6,068 nucleotides of DNA from Methanocorpusculum sp. (GTDB taxonomy: Archaea > Halobacteriota > Methanomicrobia > Methanomicrobiales > Methanocorpusculaceae), in assembly GCA_029986195.1 (NCBI GenBank), contig DALTYF010000066.1, forward strand, positions 1-6,068, in the 5' to 3' direction. Below, piece by piece: positions 1-4,737 of the stretch (position 1 is its first letter; each line of letters begins with the position of its first letter). The position numbers and the translations under genes were made by a program. A model generated the notes under the pieces. The model worked only from the letters and a program-made list of their open reading frames with translations. It was not told the DNA's origin and did no database searches.

Positions 1-112
1 TTGCCATGAAGGTCATCATGTCTTCACGGTCTGCACGCTCATCTAAAAGAAGCTCTGCCATAACACCGGATGCGATGTTACCGAGCTTTGCAACTCCTAC
101 CTTAACTACCAT
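1..112 (-). CDS. mtd: F420-dependent methylene-H4MPT dehydrogenase, N-terminal part
   Basis: Read on the minus strand, this gives 37 codons beginning [16 protein letters not shown] and continuing through [11 protein letters not shown]; the rest lies beyond the left edge. This start and the LDERADR segment are what I know of the Mtd family, which reversibly reduces methenyl-tetrahydromethanopterin to methylene-tetrahydromethanopterin with reduced coenzyme F420. It is a cytoplasmic step of methanogenesis from CO2. The start ATG (112-110) follows a Shine-Dalgarno sequence GAGAGGTG (128-121) at 8 bases. The gene is transcribed divergently from the Tfx-family gene at 481. Only the N-terminus is visible, so integrity of the rest cannot be judged. 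Confidence 0.9.
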   Translation of the reverse strand, partial: MVVKVGVAKLGNIASGVMAELLLDERADREDMMTFMA

Positions 113-120
113 ATTTATTA

Positions 121-128
121 CACCTCTC
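121..128 (-). promoter_or_regulatory. mtd Shine-Dalgarno site
   Basis: GAGAGGTG on the minus strand lies 8 bases before the mtd ATG and fixes that start. Its first three bases also belong to one arm of the small hairpin at 126-140. Confidence 0.75.
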
Positions 129-140
129 ATTTTCAATGAG
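126..140 (-). repeat. Hairpin in mtd 5' UTR overlapping the SD
   Basis: On the minus strand CTCATT and AATGAG pair perfectly (6 bp) around a GAA loop. The 3' arm shares three bases with the Shine-Dalgarno site of mtd. The stem is short and A/U-rich, so an effect on translation is only a possibility. Confidence 0.4.
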
Positions 141-164
141 AACATCAGATTATCGACGAGAACC

Positions 165-173
165 AATATAAGG
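165..173 (-). promoter_or_regulatory. Candidate TATA box for mtd
   Basis: CCTTATATT on the minus strand resembles an archaeal TATA box. Transcription about 25 bases downstream would begin near 143-145, giving a leader of about 32 bases that carries the Shine-Dalgarno site. A second A/T-rich element at 211-227 is an alternative. Confidence 0.45.
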
Positions 174-252
174 TTTGTGAATTGATAGTGCCGATCCCGA
201 AAATACGGTGAAATATTTGAGATTATAGGAAAACCTCCTCAAATCTGGAGAT

Positions 253-285
253 ATCAGAATGAATCCCAATCGGGAATATTCTGAT
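253..285. promoter_or_regulatory. Strong interrupted palindrome, candidate operator
   Basis: ATCAGAAT (253-260) is exactly complementary to ATTCTGAT (278-285), and inside it TCCC (264-267) pairs with GGGA (272-275) around AATC. Twelve matched pairs in 33 bases between two divergent genes is unlikely by chance. It could bind a dimeric regulator acting on mtd, tfx or both, or be an RNA hairpin. The binding protein is unknown; the Tfx-family product of the neighbouring gene is an obvious candidate by position only. Confidence 0.5.
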
Positions 286-372
286 CACAGACTCATAAGA
301 GACACATTTCTTAGATTCTTCCTTTGTCTTGCCAAAAAATCTAGCAAAATCTCTGCAGAATCATGCGCGTAG
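259..372 (+). CDS. Doubtful 37-residue small ORF
   Basis: An ATG at 259 opens 37 codons starting MNPNREYSDHRLIRDTF and ending KISAESCA before TAG at 370-372. A GGAG motif at 247-250 lies 8 bases before the ATG, a proper Shine-Dalgarno spacing, and A/T-rich TATA-like elements sit at 211-227. Against it, the start codon lies inside the dyad at 253-285, the length is within chance range, and I recognise no family. The product would be basic with a short hydrophobic stretch (FLRFFLCLA). It is listed only as a candidate. Confidence 0.15.
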   Translation: MNPNREYSDHRLIRDTFLRFFLCLAKKSSKISAESCA

Positions 373-386
373 GGCGTGAGAAAAAT

Positions 387-425
387 TTCCCGGACGTATT
401 TGGCTGACTCATTTCTGTCCCGGAA
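387..425. promoter_or_regulatory. Imperfect dyad upstream of tfx promoter
   Basis: TTCCCGGAC (387-395) and GTCCCGGAA (417-425) are inverted copies with one mismatch, 21 bases apart. They end about 25 bases before the TATA box of the Tfx-family gene, a position used by archaeal activators and some repressors. Its role is inferred from position alone. Confidence 0.35.
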
Positions 426-449
426 AAATACACTACTTTAACCAAATAT

Positions 450-458
450 GTTTATAGT
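450..458 (+). promoter_or_regulatory. TATA box of the Tfx-family gene
   Basis: GTTTATAGT is centred about 27 bases before the ATG at 481, the usual archaeal distance from TATA box to transcription start. The mRNA would therefore begin at or very near the start codon, a leaderless transcript. Flanking TTAAC (438-442) and GTTAA (457-461) form a small inverted repeat around the box. Confidence 0.6.
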
Positions 459-480
459 TAACGGACTTATATTAATAACC

Positions 481-885
481 ATGAAAGATACTCTCCTTAC
501 CGATCGCCAGAAGGAAGTTATCAGATATCGCAAGCAAGGAATGACCCAGCAGCAGATCGCCGATCGTCTCGGGACATCAAAAGCAAACATCTGTACAATC
601 GAAAAATCTGCCAACGAGAATATCCGGCGTGCCAAAGAAACCCTCGAATTTCTCTACACTCTTGATGCTGCGGACCTTTGTGTCCTTGCCGCAGGTACCG
701 ATCTCATGGAAGCTCCGCATCTCATCTATCAGGCAGCAGCCCCTCTGAACATAAAAATCCGGTATGACAGCATCTCCTTAATCAATCGCATCAGCTCCTA
801 CATGCCTGAAAAAATCAAAGGGCGGCATGTCAGAGAAGACATCCGGGTATACCTCAACACTGACGGCGATCTCTACTTCGGATAA
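481..885 (+). CDS. Tfx-family DNA-binding transcriptional regulator
   Basis: The product is 134 residues, starting MKDTLLTDRQKEVIRYRKQG. Residues about 6-57 form a helix-turn-helix like that of LuxR and sigma-70 region 4, with the turn around GMTQQQIADRLGTSKANI (20-37) followed by a basic helix. The C-terminal half (about 60-134) matches my memory of the Tfx C-terminal domain. Tfx of Methanothermobacter binds DNA near the fmd operon for molybdenum formylmethanofuran dehydrogenase; the target of this homologue is unknown. I chose ATG 481 rather than ATG 448, because 448 abuts the TATA box at 450-458 and would add 11 untypical residues. No Shine-Dalgarno site precedes 481, which fits a leaderless mRNA. 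The gene is divergent from mtd, so control of mtd is a reasonable inference. The last codons lie in a direct repeat. Confidence 0.85.
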   Translation: MKDTLLTDRQKEVIRYRKQGMTQQQIADRLGTSKANICTIEKSANENIRRAKETLEFLYTLDAADLCVLAAGTDLMEAPHLIYQAAAPLNIKIRYDSISLINRISSYMPEKIKGRHVREDIRVYLNTDGDLYFG

Positions 886-911
886 CCTCTCTCTTATTTT
901 TTCATCACCCC
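875..911 (+). repeat. 37-bp direct repeat, copy 1
   Basis: This is identical to 951-987, with a period of 76 bases. The copy begins in the last codons of the Tfx-family gene (its stop is at 883-885) and runs through a pyrimidine-rich tract with six T (897-902) into a run of C. Confidence 0.95.
891..903 (+). terminator. T-rich terminator candidate after tfx
   Basis: CTCTTATTTTTTC lies 6 bases after the stop codon. Archaeal RNA polymerase terminates at short T tracts, so this is a plausible end of the transcript. The same tract recurs at 967-979 in the second repeat copy. Confidence 0.55.
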
Positions 912-913
912 CT

Positions 914-943
914 GTTCGGATGTCTGCTGGTGTCAGTCCGAAC
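914..943 (+). repeat. Hairpin between the direct repeats
   Basis: GTTCGGA (914-920) pairs with TCCGAAC (937-943), and CTG (924-926) can pair with CAG (934-936) inside. The 7-bp stem occupies most of the spacer between the two repeat copies. It may assist termination or be a remnant of whatever created the duplication. Confidence 0.55.
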
Positions 944-950
944 GGTTCCG

Positions 951-987
951 ACTTCGGATAACCTCTCTCTTATTTTTTCATCACCCC
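951..987 (+). repeat. 37-bp direct repeat, copy 2, with second T tract
   Basis: This is an exact copy of 875-911, including the bases that form the last codons and stop of the Tfx-family gene in the first copy, and a T6 run at 973-978. Here it is noncoding and gives a tandem second terminator-like tract. Identity with no mismatch suggests a recent duplication. Confidence 0.95.
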
Positions 988-1030
988 TTTCCCCATTACC
1001 TTTATTATCTCACTCTTCCAATACTATTGA

Positions 1031-1044
1031 AGCCTTTATAGGCT
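1031..1044 (+). promoter_or_regulatory. Candidate TATA box inside an inverted repeat
   Basis: TTTATA (1035-1040) lies within AGCCT-TTAT-AGGCT, a perfect 5-bp inverted repeat. If used, transcription would begin near 1062-1065, a short distance before the structured RNA region. This would let that RNA be made independently of the ribosomal operon promoter at 1504. Confidence 0.4.
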
Positions 1045-1080
1045 GATATCAGCATAGCTGCTGTGTATCGTGGATATCCA

Positions 1081-1308
1081 GTTGGTTTGAAAACACGCAG
1101 ATTCTGCCGCTGTTTTCATTATCGTGTAACCCTTTTGCGGGGATGATCCCGTAAAGGATTAAGACCTCAATAGGTCTGATGAAGCGCGCCGGGCGAACGT
1201 CAGCAGGACGAGCCCATTCTTTGTGAAAACCAAAGAGCGCGTGAACTGTCAGGTTCTCTTACGTGAGACTTGGAAGCCGCAACCGTGCGGCGCGCATACA
1301 ACATGCGT
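1081..1308 (+). ncRNA. Compact multi-hairpin RNA, possibly HEARO/omega-RNA-like
   Basis: Consecutive stems are visible: GAAAACA 1089-1095 with 1111-1117, enclosing GCAG/CTGC; a 10-bp stem 1132-1141 with 1148-1157; 1162-1167 with 1172-1177; GGGC/GCCC 1191-1194 with 1212-1215, enclosing CGTC/GACG; 1218-1223 with 1231-1236; GAAC/GTTC 1243-1246 with 1253-1256; and GCCGCA/TGCGGC 1276-1281 with 1286-1291. GCGCGCC (1184-1190) is complementary to GGCGCGC (1289-1295) and could close the domain, though part of that arm competes with the last hairpin and with 1293-1307. Two G-U pairs in the 10-bp stem favour the plus strand. The blocks AGGTCTGATG, GGGCGAAC, CTGTCAGGTTC and GAGACTTGGAAGCC recall HEARO, the RNA guide of IscB, from memory. 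It does not look like archaeal RNase P or SRP RNA to me. No IscB gene is in the window. The boundaries are approximate. Confidence 0.55.
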
Positions 1309-1498
1309 CATTCGGGCATAAACCACAAGAACAGACAAGACGTTGTCGTTCATGCGGATATCCTCATGGATCAATTGCTACCCGTCTTTCCGTCTTCTAA
1401 GCATCTGTGTATCTGCACAGAAAGCTGAGACCGACACAAGAATGTACGTCCCATGGTCGAAGGCGATTTGTAACATCGCAGGCTGATGGTGAAAGAAC
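1309..1498 (+). other. Noncoding L3 upstream region with small hairpins
   Basis: No credible gene is seen here. Inverted repeats are GACAA/TTGTC (1334-1338, 1343-1347, loop GACG), an 18-base near-palindrome 1351-1368 centred on GGATATCC and flanked by CATG, CTGTG/CACAG (1405-1409, 1416-1420) and GCGAT/ATCGC (1463-1467, 1475-1479). This may be the 3' continuation of the RNA at 1081-1308, part of a long L3 leader, or regulatory DNA. The sequence alone does not decide. Confidence 0.45.
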
Positions 1499-1519
1499 GG
1501 TTGTTTATAATTGACAACC
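1499..1519 (+). promoter_or_regulatory. TATA box of the ribosomal operon, flanked by a dyad
   Basis: TTTATAAT (1504-1511) is the best TATA-like element before L3 and predicts a transcription start near 1533, a leader of about 50 bases. GGTTGT (1499-1504) and ACAACC (1514-1519) bracket it as a 6-bp inverted repeat, so a bound dimer would cover the box. Confidence 0.5.
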
Positions 1520-1531
1520 ACAGCAGACGTC

Positions 1532-1553
1532 TTTCGTTCCCGCGGGAATGAAA
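1532..1553. promoter_or_regulatory. 22-bp near-perfect palindrome before L3
   Basis: TTTCGTTCCCG is followed directly by its inverted copy CGGGAATGAAA, with one G/T exception at 1536/1549. It lies at the predicted transcription start and ends 28 bases before the L3 start codon. It could be an operator or a 5'-end RNA hairpin. Confidence 0.5.
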
Positions 1554-1581
1554 TGACACAGTATTAAGGACTGATTAACAC

Positions 1582-2586
1582 ATGAGAACTGTGAGACCGC
1601 GTGCCGGTTCCCTCGCATACTATCCTCGCAAGAGGGCCAAGAGTATTGTACCAAAGTACCAATCCTGGCCGGAGTATAACGGGCAGCCCACGCTTCAGGG
1701 ATTTGCAGGCTACAAGGCCGGCATGACCCACGTCATTATGATTGACGATCACAAAAAGAGCCCGACAGAAGGCAAGGAAATTATGGTCCCGGTGACCGTC
1801 ATCGAGATCCCGGCAATGAAAGTTGCCGCAATCCGCGTCTATGTCAAAGACACCTATGGCAAACACCCGCTTACCGAAGTCTGGTCTGAGGATGTTGCCG
1901 CACTTTCCGGCAGAATCACCAAAGCAAAGGCACACAACGCCGCAGCAGCAATCGAAAAAATCAATGCTGCAATGGCAGATGTTGTCGAAGTTATGGTTCT
2001 GATGTACACCCAGCCGGATACGATCACCGGTGTCCCGAAAAAGGTTCCTGATTTAATGGAAATCCGTGTTGCCGGCGGCAGCGCACAGGAACGCTTTGAC
2101 TATGCTCTCTCTCTTCTTGGCACCAGCGTTGAGATGAACACTATTCTCTCCGAAGGTCAGTTTGCTGACATTACCGGAATCACCAAAGGAAAGGGATTCC
2201 AGGGAGCTGTCAAAAGATTTGGTATCTGCCTCAGAAAGAGAAAGCACGCAAGAACCAAGAAAGTACGGCACATTGGTACTCTTGGTCCGTGGCACCCTCA
2301 CCACGTCCGCTGGCAGGTTCCAATGCCCGGTCAGATGGGATTCCAGCAGCGCACGGAGTTCAACAAGAGAATCATTAAACTCGGTGACAACCCTGATGAA
2401 ATCAACCCGGCAGGTGGATTCCTCCACTACGGTCTTGTCCGCAGCAACTACGTTCTGGTGAAAGGCTCCATTCCGGGCCCGGCAAAACGCCTGATTCGTA
2501 TTCGTCCCGCAACCCGTATGGGTGAACAGAAGACCATTCAGACTCCTGTTGTTGAGTTTGTGAGTCTCCAGAGCAAGCAGGGGTGA
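1582..2586 (+). CDS. rpl3: 50S ribosomal protein L3 (uL3)
   Basis: The product is 334 residues, the usual size for archaeal L3, with the archaeal N-terminus [21 protein letters not shown]. The conserved core [16 protein letters not shown] has GFQG at residues 205-208, followed by the basic extension [14 protein letters not shown] and the WHPHHVRW segment that reaches toward the peptidyl transferase centre. L3 is an early assembly protein binding near the 3' end of 23S rRNA. It is first in the operon, followed after 8 bases by L4. The start ATG has only a modest Shine-Dalgarno match (AAGGA 1566-1570, 11 bases away), weaker than the downstream genes. The last codons carry the Shine-Dalgarno site of L4. 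Confidence 0.97.
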   Translation: MRTVRPRAGSLAYYPRKRAKSIVPKYQSWPEYNGQPTLQGFAGYKAGMTHVIMIDDHKKSPTEGKEIMVPVTVIEIPAMKVAAIRVYVKDTYGKHPLTEVWSEDVAALSGRITKAKAHNAAAAIEKINAAMADVVEVMVLMYTQPDTITGVPKKVPDLMEIRVAGGSAQERFDYALSLLGTSVEMNTILSEGQFADITGITKGKGFQGAVKRFGICLRKRKHARTKKVRHIGTLGPWHPHHVRWQVPMPGQMGFQQRTEFNKRIIKLGDNPDEINPAGGFLHYGLVRSNYVLVKGSIPGPAKRLIRIRPATRMGEQKTIQTPVVEFVSLQSKQG

Positions 2587-2594
2587 CCTGACCG

Positions 2595-3341
2595 ATGAAA
2601 GCAAATGTAAAAGCAATTAACGGTTCTGTTCTCCACGAGATCGAGCTTCCGGCAGTCTTCAACGAAGAGTTCCGTCCGGATCTCATCAAGAGAGCTGTCC
2701 TTGCCTACCAGAGCGAGCAGTACCAGCCGTACGGTGCAAACCCGTATGCAGGTATGAGAACCTCTGCGGAGGGCTGGGGTTCCAAGCGCGGCGAATCAAA
2801 GATCCCGCGTATCAAGAACGGATCCCGCGGTGCAAAAGTTCCGCAGACCAAAGGCGGACACCCGGCACACGCACCAAAAGTCGAGAAGATCCTTGTTGAG
2901 AAGATCAATAAGAAAGAGAAGGCAAAGGCAATCCGCTCTGCAATTGCAGCGACAATCAACACCGAACTCGTTATCGCCCGCGGTCACAAGTTCGAAGGCG
3001 ACGCAGCAATTGTCGTTGAGGATGCATTTGAAGCACTCGCAAAGACCGCAGAGGTCAAGAAGGCATTAATCGCCCTCGGACTTGGCGCAGACCTTGAGCG
3101 TGCAAAGAACTCCCGTGCAATCCGTGCAGGCCGCGGAAAGACCCGTGGACGCAAGTACAAGCAGGCAAAGTCCGTCTTAATCGTTACCGCAGCTCCCGGT
3201 TTTACCGCCGGTGCAAACCTCGCAGGTGTCGATGTCATGCCGGTCACTTCTCTGAACGCAAATGTTCTGGCACCCGGAACTCACGCAGGCAGACTTACTG
3301 TCTGGACTGAGGCCGCTGTCAAGAAACTTGGGGAGGCATAA
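2595..3341 (+). CDS. rpl4: 50S ribosomal protein L4 (archaeal L4e type, uL4)
   Basis: The product is 248 residues, the archaeal length. Residues about 58-95 (AEGWGSKRGESKIPRIKNGSRGAKVPQTKGGHPAHAP) form the glycine- and arginine-rich loop that in known structures lines the peptide exit tunnel; the globular Rossmann-like part follows with RAIRAGRGKTRGRKYKQAKS at 174-193. GGGGTGA (2580-2586), overlapping the L3 stop, is its Shine-Dalgarno site. L23 follows after 3 bases. Bacterial L4 represses its own operon, but nothing here shows that this happens in archaea. Confidence 0.97.
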   Translation: MKANVKAINGSVLHEIELPAVFNEEFRPDLIKRAVLAYQSEQYQPYGANPYAGMRTSAEGWGSKRGESKIPRIKNGSRGAKVPQTKGGHPAHAPKVEKILVEKINKKEKAKAIRSAIAATINTELVIARGHKFEGDAAIVVEDAFEALAKTAEVKKALIALGLGADLERAKNSRAIRAGRGKTRGRKYKQAKSVLIVTAAPGFTAGANLAGVDVMPVTSLNANVLAPGTHAGRLTVWTEAAVKKLGEA

Positions 3342-3344
3342 ACG

Positions 3345-3593
3345 ATGGCACTCGCACACCCGCTCGTAACGGAAAAGGCAATGGTTCTCCTGGAAAATGC
3401 CAACCAGCTTTCCTTCATCGTAAGAAAGGACGCAACCAAGGCATCCGTCAAGGCCGCTATGGAGAAGAACTTCGGCAAGAAGGTCGCATCCATCAGCACC
3501 ATGATGACCACCAAGGGATCCAAGAAGGCAATCATTACCTTCGAAGAGAAGAACGCTGCTGAAGAGATTCTCTCTCAGCTGGGAATTGTGTAA
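3345..3593 (+). CDS. rpl23: 50S ribosomal protein L23 (uL23)
   Basis: The product is 82 residues, typical for the short archaeal L23 (bacterial ones are longer). It starts MALAHPLVTEKAMVLLENANQLSFIV, where HPLVTEKA is the family signature near the N-terminus, and VRKDATKASVKAAMEKNFGKKV follows. L23 sits at the exit of the peptide tunnel and is a docking site for the signal recognition particle. A strong Shine-Dalgarno site, GGGGAGG (3330-3336), lies 8 bases before the ATG inside the L4 gene. L2 follows after 11 bases. Confidence 0.97.
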   Translation: MALAHPLVTEKAMVLLENANQLSFIVRKDATKASVKAAMEKNFGKKVASISTMMTTKGSKKAIITFEEKNAAEEILSQLGIV

Positions 3594-3604
3594 GGTGAGT
3601 CAAC

Positions 3605-4315
3605 ATGGGACACAGAATCAGTACACAGGCACGTGGAAAGGGAGGTTTAACCTACCGCGCCCCGTCGCACCAGTATAAGGCAGAGCTAAAACACTTCGGT
3701 TCCGCAACCGAAACTGTCACCGCAACCGTTGTTGACATTGAACACGACCCGGCACGCCACACCCCGATTGCAGTAGTAAAGATCAACGGCAAGAAGGAGT
3801 ACGCACTCATCACCGAGGGCGTCGGTGTTGGTCATGAAATTGCATGGGGACCTGAGGCAAAGATCGAGAACGGTAACACCCTTCCGCTTGCAGCAATCCC
3901 GACCGGTATGGCTGTCTGCAACATTGAGGCACGCCCGGGAGACGGCGGAAAGTTCGTCCGTGCAAGCGGCGTTCAGGCTATTGTCATCGGTAAATCCGAA
4001 GGCAAAGTCGGCGTCCGCATGCCGTCCGGCAAACCGAAGTGGTTCCACGAGCACTGTCTTGCAACCATCGGCCTTGTAGCCGGTGGAGGACGCGGAGACA
4101 AACCGGTCCTGAAAGCAGGTAAACAGTATCACAAGATGAAGACCTCGGCAACCCGCTGGCCGCGTGTTCGCGGTGTCGCTATGAACGTTATCGACCACCC
4201 GTTCGGTGGTGGAGGACACCAGCACCCAGGTAAGCCAAAGACCGTTGCACGCGGAACCCCGGCCGGTAAGAAAGTCGGACATGTCGCAGCACGGAGAACC
4301 GGATGCCGGAGGTGA
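3605..4315 (+). CDS. rpl2: 50S ribosomal protein L2 (uL2)
   Basis: The product is 236 residues, archaeal length. It starts MGHRISTQARGKGGLTYRAPSH and has the signature RVRGVAMNVIDHPFGGGGHQHPGKPK at about 187-212. The histidine at 198 (DHP) appears to align with the E. coli L2 histidine linked to peptidyl transfer. L2 is needed for subunit association and for the peptidyl transferase centre. GGTGAG (3594-3599), right after the L23 stop, is its Shine-Dalgarno site with 5-base spacing. The gene ends within the Shine-Dalgarno site of S19. Confidence 0.97.
   Translation: MGHRISTQARGKGGLTYRAPSHQYKAELKHFGSATETVTATVVDIEHDPARHTPIAVVKINGKKEYALITEGVGVGHEIAWGPEAKIENGNTLPLAAIPTGMAVCNIEARPGDGGKFVRASGVQAIVIGKSEGKVGVRMPSGKPKWFHEHCLATIGLVAGGGRGDKPVLKAGKQYHKMKTSATRWPRVRGVAMNVIDHPFGGGGHQHPGKPKTVARGTPAGKKVGHVAARRTGCRR
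4308..4315 (+). promoter_or_regulatory. S19 Shine-Dalgarno containing the L2 stop codon
   Basis: GGAGGTGA is fully complementary to the archaeal 16S rRNA 3' end and contains the L2 stop TGA (4313-4315). It lies 6 bases before the S19 ATG, so ribosomes ending L2 are well placed to begin S19. Confidence 0.85.
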
Positions 4316-4321
4316 ACGTAA

Positions 4322-4732
4322 ATGGCAAAGAAAACTACTAAGAGAATGCCAAAGCGGCGAGAGGAGTATACCTACCACGGCTATAACATCGAGCAGCTCA
4401 AAGCCATGTCCATGGAAGAGCTTCTTCCGATTATGCCGTCCGGTGCCCGCCGTAAAATTCTTCGCGGATTTACCCGCGATGAAGAGGATGTTCGCGCGAA
4501 GATCGCAGCAGGTGACGGTGTCAGAACCCATATCCGCTCAATGATCATCCTTCCGGAAATGGTCGGTAAGAATGTTGCCATCTACTCCGGTAAAGAATTC
4601 GTGAACGTTGAGATTCCGGTTGAGGGCGTGTTCCACTACTTTGGTGAGTTCGCTCTTACCCGCAAGAAGGTCAGCCACGGTAGCGCCGGTATTGGTGCAA
4701 CCCGGTCGAGTAAGTATGTCCCGTTGAAGTGA
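4322..4732 (+). CDS. rps19: 30S ribosomal protein S19 (uS19)
   Basis: The product is 136 residues, with the N-terminal extension typical of archaeal and eukaryotic (S15e) forms: KKTTKRMPKRREEYTYHGYNIEQLKAMSMEELLPIMPSGARRKI. The conserved core follows with RSMIILPEMVGKNVAIYSGKEFVNVEI and the C-terminal HYFGEFALTRKKVSHGSAGIGATRSSKYVPLK. S19 sits in the head of the small subunit and contacts S13 and the large-subunit bridges. The strong Shine-Dalgarno site at 4308-4315 fixes the start. The stop is 5 bases before the preferred L22 start. Confidence 0.97.
   Translation: MAKKTTKRMPKRREEYTYHGYNIEQLKAMSMEELLPIMPSGARRKILRGFTRDEEDVRAKIAAGDGVRTHIRSMIILPEMVGKNVAIYSGKEFVNVEIPVEGVFHYFGEFALTRKKVSHGSAGIGATRSSKYVPLK
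4726..4732 (+). promoter_or_regulatory. Shine-Dalgarno site that decides the L22 start
   Basis: GAAGTGA, a weak version of GGAGGTGA, lies 5 bases before ATG 4738 and includes the S19 stop. The alternative in-frame GTG at 4729 falls inside it, so 4738 is the better start. Confidence 0.55.
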
Positions 4733-4737
4733 TTGTC

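Noticed and set aside
875..987. CRISPR array
   Set aside because: There are only two copies of a repeat that includes coding sequence and a T tract, and the single spacer is itself a hairpin.
1081..1308. Archaeal RNase P RNA or SRP 7S RNA
   Set aside because: I could not find the conserved RNase P blocks as I remember them, or the SRP GGAAG...AGCAGC helix 8 motif. A covariance search should still confirm this.
1176..1430. Box C/D guide RNA suggested by CTGATGA at 1176-1182
   Set aside because: No D box lies at a suitable short distance and the surrounding stems do not fit a C/D architecture.
1184..1498. Group II intron remnant
   Set aside because: No domain V hairpin or typical intron boundary is seen and there is no reverse transcriptase.
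1371..1559. Minus-strand ORF of 62 codons in the L3 upstream region
   Set aside because: It overlaps the TATA box and palindrome of the L3 promoter, has no recognisable motif, and I found no ribosome binding site for it. Its length is within chance.
3686..4531. Long minus-strand ORF opposite L2 and S19
   Set aside because: It is a shadow of two well-recognised ribosomal protein genes with biased codon use; the composition is cysteine- and serine-rich with no domain.
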